DNA of 10,440 nt from Methanosarcinales archaeon. GTDB lineage: Archaea > Halobacteriota > Syntropharchaeia > Alkanophagales > Methanospirareceae. Positions 6,939-10,440 of the stretch are shown one piece after another. The translations under genes were made by a program, and so were the position numbers. Under the pieces are notes generated by a model, which ran no database searches, was not told where the DNA came from, and saw only the letters and a list, made by a program, of their open reading frames with translations. Every line of letters starts with the position of its first letter. The first letter of the stretch is position 1. Location of the stretch: positions 3,805 to 14,244 of the forward strand of contig JAODGR010000077.1 in the NCBI GenBank assembly GCA_025464275.1, given 5' to 3'.

Positions 6939-7967
6939 CTAATCCCTGAATACCGAGGAGATTGGTTTGATGATATGTACACCCACAATCATTGGATATG
7001 CTCTATATTCCAGCCCCTCAGTACCATAATCGGTGTATGTAAGCCCTATTGCGAGATAGGTCTCGTTCTTCTTCACCAGTCTATGTATTCGCCACCTGTA
7101 GGAGAGGCGATGCCGATGCTTAAACTCATTCCAGAGCTTATAAAATGCGCTGCATCTACATGACCAGCCACGGTATATTCTGCCATTGGAATCCCTGAAG
7201 TTAAATCGTATATAAGTCTCATATGTCCTGTTCTTATCTTTACCGGTAGCAGTTCTTCCAGTTCCAGTTCCGGCTGCGGACACTTCATATACACGCAGGA
7301 TACGGGGTTTTATCAAGCCCAGAGTCCTCCCGCTCTTGAATACCGCATCGACAGATTCATCGAGATGCCTCTCCAGGAATTCCCGCTTCTCCTCTTCGCT
7401 CAGCTGCCTCTCAATACCTGCACCGTAGATAAAGAACCGGTCTTCCCTTCTTGGATGCCTGCCATGCCATGCATCAACGTAAATCCTGGAGATGCAGAGG
7501 TTTCTGAATCGCTCTACACCCGATTCTGACGCCCATGCATCTTTCTCGTAGACACCCTGTGGTCTTATCCATTCGCCTCTCTCGTTTATGCCTGCGATAC
7601 ATACTCGCCCCTTCTCCGGTCTCGCAACGGCGAGTACAGTGAGATGCATCGGTCTGAGATTGCTTAGAGCAGTGATCTTCTCGGATATTCTCCTTATAGT
7701 TGTATATCTTCCAGCATTAGCCCTGTTTTCACAGGGACGTTCTCCAGCGATGTATGCATTTTCTATCTGTAGCACATCACCCACTCTTATTTCGCCACGG
7801 GTAACGAGTTCCGCCTTTTCGTCCCATAGTGATATTCGTTTATAATCTGATTCATCCGCGATGATGAGGTCAACAACTTTAACAATTTCGTCACCTATTC
7901 TTAGCTCTTTTGAAGGAAGAATCCTTATAACTTCACCTCTTACTTCTATACGCTCCCCTCCTGGCAT
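6939..7967 (-). CDS. RPA-like OB-fold protein with C-terminal region resembling the dual-OB (DuOB) family
   Basis: This is a soluble 342-residue protein with no signal or membrane segment. Residues about 5-95 look like a single-strand-binding OB-fold of the archaeal RPA kind (IEVRGEVIRI, VVDLIIADESDYKRISLWD, GEIRVGDVLQIENAYI). From about 108 a second part begins with LTVLAVARPEKGRVCIAGI...GEWIRPQ (109-137), which resembles the GRCIAGI...GEWIRPV opening of the dual-OB (DuOB) family; that family link is from memory. Residues 265-300 are rich in Arg, Trp and Tyr (YRGWSCRCSAFYKLW at 265-279, RWRIHRLVKK at 291-300) and would suit nucleic-acid contact. I infer a DNA- or RNA-binding protein; no catalytic motif is evident. 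The ATG at 7967 has AGGAG (complement of 7972-7976) 4 bases upstream. It converges on the larB fusion gene with a 48-base gap. Its leader contains a competing-pair structure, listed separately. Confidence 0.72.
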   Translation of the reverse strand: MPGGERIEVRGEVIRILPSKELRIGDEIVKVVDLIIADESDYKRISLWDEKAELVTRGEIRVGDVLQIENAYIAGERPCENRANAGRYTTIRRISEKITALSNLRPMHLTVLAVARPEKGRVCIAGINERGEWIRPQGVYEKDAWASESGVERFRNLCISRIYVDAWHGRHPRREDRFFIYGAGIERQLSEEEKREFLERHLDESVDAVFKSGRTLGLIKPRILRVYEVSAAGTGTGRTATGKDKNRTYETYIRFNFRDSNGRIYRGWSCRCSAFYKLWNEFKHRHRLSYRWRIHRLVKKNETYLAIGLTYTDYGTEGLEYRAYPMIVGVHIIKPISSVFRD

Positions 7968-8028
7968 CGCTCTCCTATTTTAGTGGTGCTTCGCCTCTAT
8001 CTCCTATCTCCGCTCAAGGCGGAGAGCG
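7968..8028 (-). promoter_or_regulatory. Leader with possible SD-sequestering alternative hairpin upstream of the OB-fold gene
   Basis: In the mRNA sense, CGCTCTCC (complement of 8021-8028) is perfectly complementary over 8 bases to GGAGAGCG (complement of 7968-7975), which contains most of the Shine-Dalgarno site and abuts the ATG. The same upstream segment overlaps the 5' arm of a local hairpin, TCTCCGC-CTTGA-GCGGAGA (8019-8025 with 8007-8013, loop 8014-8018). The two pairings exclude each other: the local hairpin leaves the SD free, the long-range one covers it. Function is inferred; chance is possible because the region is rich in GGAG and CTCC. Confidence 0.4.
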
Positions 8029-8081
8029 ACAAAGAAGAAAAGAAGAGATGCTAACAGATTCGCATGTATCAGATAAAAGAG

Positions 8082-8100
8082 ATAAAATAAAAATAAAAAT
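8082..8100 (-). promoter_or_regulatory. A/T tract: probable TATA region of the OB-fold gene and/or terminator of cfbA
   Basis: On the minus strand the stretch reads ATTTTTATTTTTATTTTAT, about 55 bases past the cfbA stop and about 115 bases ahead of the OB-fold ATG. A T-rich tract on the coding strand is the usual archaeal terminator, and the same bases could serve as a TATA box that would put the start site upstream of the leader hairpin. The sequence alone does not decide. Confidence 0.4.
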
Positions 8101-8155
8101 GTATAGGATATGGTATGGAATACGGAAGTGGAGATGGGGTCAATGTTAAACCCGC

Positions 8156-8551
8156 CTATCTCGCTGTCGCTTCCTTCACACGGTCCACCAGTATATCCAC
8201 AATCCGCTCGTCCACACCTATCGGCTTCCCATAGATGAGCTCCACATCCTTACCTATATCTGCCCATTCGCCACTGAATGCGGCTTTCAATTTCTCCGGT
8301 ATATCCTCGGTCGTATGTGCACCATCGGCTAAGAAGACAGGCAGCGCAATTATCTTCTTTATACCACTGCTCGCAAGTTCACGCAATTCTTCCTCTATAC
8401 TCGGTGAATTTATCTGCATGAAGGCACACCTCACCACCCTGTATATCCCCCTCATCTCCAGTCGTCTCCGCAACTCCTCCATCACCCTCTTCCCGTACGG
8501 CAATTTACTGCCGTGTCCTATCAAAACGACACCCACATCTTCTTCTCTCAA
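8156..8551 (-). CDS. cfbA: Small CbiX-type sirohydrochlorin chelatase (cobalt or nickel), CfbA-like
   Basis: This 131-residue protein is the short archaeal CbiX form, which works as a homodimer and inserts Co(II) (cobalamin) or Ni(II) (coenzyme F430, as CfbA) into sirohydrochlorin in the cytoplasm. Metal-binding histidines are in place: H13 in IGHGSKLPYG and H79 in LADGAHTTEDIP. The FMQINSPSIEEEL segment (44-56) is also typical. Length fits the family (about 120-145). Whether nickel or cobalt is the natural metal cannot be read from the sequence; a methanogen/ANME-type host would favour a role in F430. The start is a TTG: an in-frame stop lies only 9 bases upstream and no ATG is near. GGGGTGA ends 10 bases before it. 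A separate BRE/TATA promoter lies upstream, so the gene is probably transcribed on its own rather than with dsrE. Confidence 0.88.
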   Translation of the reverse strand: MREEDVGVVLIGHGSKLPYGKRVMEELRRRLEMRGIYRVVRCAFMQINSPSIEEELRELASSGIKKIIALPVFLADGAHTTEDIPEKLKAAFSGEWADIGKDVELIYGKPIGVDERIVDILVDRVKEATAR

Positions 8552-8561
8552 CTTGTTATTT

Positions 8562-8568
8562 CACCCCT
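8562..8568 (-). promoter_or_regulatory. Shine-Dalgarno site fixing the UUG start of cfbA
   Basis: GGGGTGA on the minus strand, 10 bases before TTG at 8551. Its last three bases (TGA) are also the in-frame stop that closes the reading frame upstream, so the TTG is the only workable N-terminal start. Confidence 0.7.
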
Positions 8569-8605
8569 TCTTCCCTTCTTCATGTCATGATACTATACGC
8601 AGCTC

Positions 8606-8620
8606 GCATATGGTATATGC
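8606..8620. repeat. Inverted repeat in the cfbA leader (possible operator)
   Basis: GCATAT-GGT-ATATGC, perfect 6-base arms around 3 bases, lies across the start site expected from the TATA box at 8637-8644. A repressor bound here would block initiation. No regulator is known from the window, so this is only a candidate. Confidence 0.35.
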
Positions 8621-8636
8621 TCTCATAGATGAGCGA

Positions 8637-8651
8637 CTTAAAAGTTTTTCG
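8637..8651 (-). promoter_or_regulatory. BRE/TATA promoter of cfbA
   Basis: On the minus strand CGAAAAA (8645-8651) runs straight into CTTTTAAG (8637-8644), a typical archaeal BRE plus TATA arrangement. Transcription would start near 8614, leaving a leader of roughly 60 bases before the TTG codon. Confidence 0.6.
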
Positions 8652-8659
8652 TTTTTTTT

Positions 8660-8669
8660 CATCCGGATG
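8660..8669. repeat. Palindrome CATCCGGATG upstream of the cfbA promoter
   Basis: A perfect 10-base palindrome 8 bases upstream of the BRE (minus-strand sense). Its position suits an activator or other regulator site next to the TATA box. It is not followed by a T-run in either direction in the right geometry for a terminator. Confidence 0.35.
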
Positions 8670-8690
8670 ATGGAACCAAATAAAGAGGTG

Positions 8691-8710
8691 GAGAAAAAAT
8701 AAAAATAAGA
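8691..8710 (-). terminator. T-rich terminator candidate after the dsrE-like gene
   Basis: The minus strand carries two long T-runs (TTATTTTTATTTTTT core) starting 30 bases past the dsrE stop, ahead of the separate cfbA promoter. This is the usual form of archaeal intrinsic termination; no stem is needed. Confidence 0.5.
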
Positions 8711-8739
8711 TTTGGGAGTTTGGAATAGAATTAGAGAGC

Positions 8740-9192
8740 TCAGAAGTACAGGATTTTATCCGCACTCAGTGCACCCTCTGCTGCATCCGGGATCTTCACC
8801 GGGGTTATGAAATCTTCGATGTTTGAAGTATCATCGATAGAAGAGGCAAAGCCGCTTGCAACGTGTATGGTTGCACACGAGCCGATTACTACACCCATTG
8901 CATCCTTCAATTGACGAGCCATCTGTTCGAGATTGTCAGGCAGGTCATCCGGACTCAATCCTTCAAACTGCTCTGCTATCAGCTTCTTCAAATCTTCCGA
9001 GAAGGTCAACTTCGCCAGATTCCCCTTCTTCGCCATCTCCACACCCTGTGGTCCGTAAAATATCATCACTTCCGGGATATTGTGAATCTTCTTTGCCGCA
9101 AATGCGATGGCATAACTCGCATACTGATTGTACGGTTTGTCCATGCCCGAATTCACTATCACCAATAGCTTCTCTATCTTCTTTATTTTCAT
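8740..9192 (-). CDS. DsrE/DsrF-like family protein
   Basis: This small soluble protein of 150 residues has the DsrE-like fold. It opens with a beta strand and glycine turn (KLLVIVNSGMDKP, 8-20), has a helix rich in Ala (YASYAIAFAAKK, near 24-35), a strand VMIFYGPQGVEMAKKG (42-57) and a VVIGSCATIHVASG block at 101-114. C106 is the only cysteine and sits where family members carry a reactive or sulfur-carrying cysteine, so a role in sulfur relay or redox is possible. It stands alone without dsrF, dsrH or tusA neighbours, and stand-alone archaeal members have no settled role. The start is firm: AGGAGGTGA (complement of 9197-9205) lies 4 bases before the ATG, and a BRE/TATA promoter lies upstream. 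Confidence 0.78.
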   Translation of the reverse strand: MKIKKIEKLLVIVNSGMDKPYNQYASYAIAFAAKKIHNIPEVMIFYGPQGVEMAKKGNLAKLTFSEDLKKLIAEQFEGLSPDDLPDNLEQMARQLKDAMGVVIGSCATIHVASGFASSIDDTSNIEDFITPVKIPDAAEGALSADKILYF

Positions 9193-9196
9193 CTCT

Positions 9197-9205
9197 TCAC
9201 CTCCT
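9197..9205 (-). promoter_or_regulatory. Consensus Shine-Dalgarno site of the dsrE-like gene
   Basis: AGGAGGTGA on the minus strand, 4 bases before ATG at 9192. It is the strongest such site in the window and suggests high translation. Confidence 0.75.
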
Positions 9206-9248
9206 ATTTATATTCCCATGTATGACATAAAGCCATAAGGGATGCAAC

Positions 9249-9263
9249 TATAAATACTTTACG
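9249..9263 (-). promoter_or_regulatory. BRE/TATA promoter of the dsrE-like gene
   Basis: Minus strand CGTAAAG (9257-9263) followed by TATTTATA (9249-9256). Expected start near 9227, giving a leader of about 35 bases that contains the Shine-Dalgarno site. It makes the gene independent of nrdD, which ends 135 bases upstream. Confidence 0.6.
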
Positions 9264-9327
9264 GCCACTCCACTGACACTGCCGCTGCCGCTCATACCAC
9301 CAATCTCCCCGCTCCATCATCCCCACT

Positions 9328-10440
9328 CTATCTTATCTCGTTACCGCTGTACCGCATCCTGTCAAGCAGTTCCTGCTTCTTACCTTCGTTCCACCCGCTC
9401 ACCGATTGCAGATAGCCCGTTATCCTCGATATATAATCCAGATTCTTTGAATGACACTTCTCACACTCCTCACGCAAGCCCATCGTCACATGCGAACAAT
9501 CCAGACAGACGGTCATATCCTTAGTGAAAGCGAAATAGCCGGTCTGGGTCTTCGTTGCTATCTTCATTGCGAGACTCTTTATCCCCCTTGGGTCGGGGTA
9601 TCCCTCACCGAGGAAGATATGCATGATGTCACCACCATCCACGATGGGGAAGAAGATATGCTCGATGTTTATACGTTCAGCGAGTGAGATATCTGCATTT
9701 GGCGGTACATGTGTACCATTGGTATAATAAACTGGAAGGTCTCTCGTATCCTCTATCATCAATAACGCACGCTCAAGGTCGCCCTTCACTACCTTCATCG
9801 CCTTCGCTCTGAACTCCTCATTCAACAGGTCAGCCACTGCGAACCGCTGCGCGACCGTCTCCGCAGGCGTCCGTGAGAAGCTTATATTCAACCCTTCTCG
9901 ATTTGATAACTCCTTCACATATAGCTCCATCTCCGTCATAGCACGCACTGCAAGCCTCAAAGCACCTCTATCCTCGTGCATCTGCTTGCCATAGTGATAC
10001 TGCACCATCTCATTTATCCCCACCACACCCACGATATACACCAGTTCATCCAGATAAACAGCGACATCGCCTTTCTCCCCGGTATGCGGGTCTTTCGGGC
10101 GCTGAGTAGCGAATGGCATCCTGCCCGCTCGCACTATCGCATCCATCCACCGCTTCTTCACCTTGAATATCTCCACAGCAATGTCTATCTGCTTCTTCAA
10201 CTCTGCAAACAGCTTAGCATCATCCCCCTCCGCGCGATATGCCGCCCTCGGACAGTTTATCGTCACCACCTGCCAGCCACCCATAGAGAAGTGCTTACCA
10301 TTCACGAAGTACATCTTATCCTGGAAATCTGCATCATCCGGCGACGTCTTGAAGGAGTAAGCGCAACACTGATAGCACGAAACTCCCTCGCCCGCTCCTC
10401 TGTATTCCGGTATCTTGTTATCAAAATAGGGAGTGCCATA
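9328..10440 (-). CDS. nrdD: Anaerobic (class III) ribonucleoside-triphosphate reductase NrdD, C-terminal part (5' end outside window)
   Basis: The frame is open from the right edge and gives 370 residues, about half of a usual NrdD (roughly 600-780). NrdD reduces ribonucleotides to deoxyribonucleotides in anaerobes through a glycyl radical installed by the SAM enzyme NrdG. The visible part includes a cysteine cluster CYQCC near the window edge, INEMVQYHYGK, the barrel segment YYTNGTHVPPNADISLAER and GGDIMHIFLGE. Near the end are the four zinc cysteines (CLDC and CEKC, 11 residues apart) and RITGYLQ, whose glycine is the radical site 28 residues from the C-terminus, as expected for the family. 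An inner Met at 10314 is not the start, because family-like sequence continues upstream of it. No nrdG is seen downstream; it would have to be elsewhere. Confidence 0.93.
   Translation of the reverse strand, partial: YGTPYFDNKIPEYRGAGEGVSCYQCCAYSFKTSPDDADFQDKMYFVNGKHFSMGGWQVVTINCPRAAYRAEGDDAKLFAELKKQIDIAVEIFKVKKRWMDAIVRAGRMPFATQRPKDPHTGEKGDVAVYLDELVYIVGVVGINEMVQYHYGKQMHEDRGALRLAVRAMTEMELYVKELSNREGLNISFSRTPAETVAQRFAVADLLNEEFRAKAMKVVKGDLERALLMIEDTRDLPVYYTNGTHVPPNADISLAERINIEHIFFPIVDGGDIMHIFLGEGYPDPRGIKSLAMKIATKTQTGYFAFTKDMTVCLDCSHVTMGLREECEKCHSKNLDYISRITGYLQSVSGWNEGKKQELLDRMRYSGNEIR

Noticed and set aside
8580..8765. A 61-codon minus-strand frame in the dsrE-cfbA gap
   Set aside because: It covers the terminator tract and the cfbA promoter, overlaps the dsrE end, and has no convincing RBS.

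Overview
The window reads as a stretch of an archaeal, probably euryarchaeal (Halobacteriota-like), chromosome. Three things point there: two surface-protein C-termini of the PGF-CTERM (archaeosortase A) type, BRE/TATA-style promoters with GGTG or GAGG Shine-Dalgarno sites, and an RPA-like OB-fold protein. A stand-alone small CbiX/CfbA chelatase and an oxygen-sensitive class III ribonucleotide reductase suggest an anaerobe of the methanogen/ANME/Archaeoglobus type. The lineage is inferred from gene content and was not tested by a search. Gene density is high, no gap exceeds 300 bases, and no RNA gene, CRISPR array, insertion sequence or phage gene is visible.

Layout. Positions 1-1506 (+) hold the tail of a secreted PGF-CTERM protein followed by two overlapping ATPase genes of a LivG/LivF-type branched-chain amino-acid ABC importer. 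The overlaps (10 and 13 bases) suggest an operon in which the anchored protein may be the solute receptor. At 1522-2907 (-), convergent with livF, lies a PmbA/TldE-family protein. Positions 3049-5637 (+) encode an 862-residue surface protein: beta-helix (NosD-like), choice-of-anchor-U-like domain, two CARDB repeats, a calcium loop, a Pro/Thr spacer and a C-terminal membrane anchor. Its end overlaps an unusual gene (5601-6890, +) that fuses a nickel-pincer-cofactor synthase (LarB) to an RNase III-like domain with altered active-site residues.

From 6939 to the right edge everything is on the minus strand. There is an RPA-type OB-fold protein with a C-terminal half resembling the dual-OB (DuOB) family, then a CfbA/CbiX small chelatase with a UUG start, then a DsrE-like protein, then the C-terminal 370 residues of NrdD running off the window. 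The cfbA and dsrE genes each have their own recognisable promoter.

The most notable points are the LarB-RNase III fusion with its substituted metal ligands, a leader upstream of the OB-fold gene in which the ribosome-binding site can pair with an upstream segment that can also form a local hairpin, and the presence of two nickel-cofactor-related enzymes (LarB and CfbA) within 3 kb.
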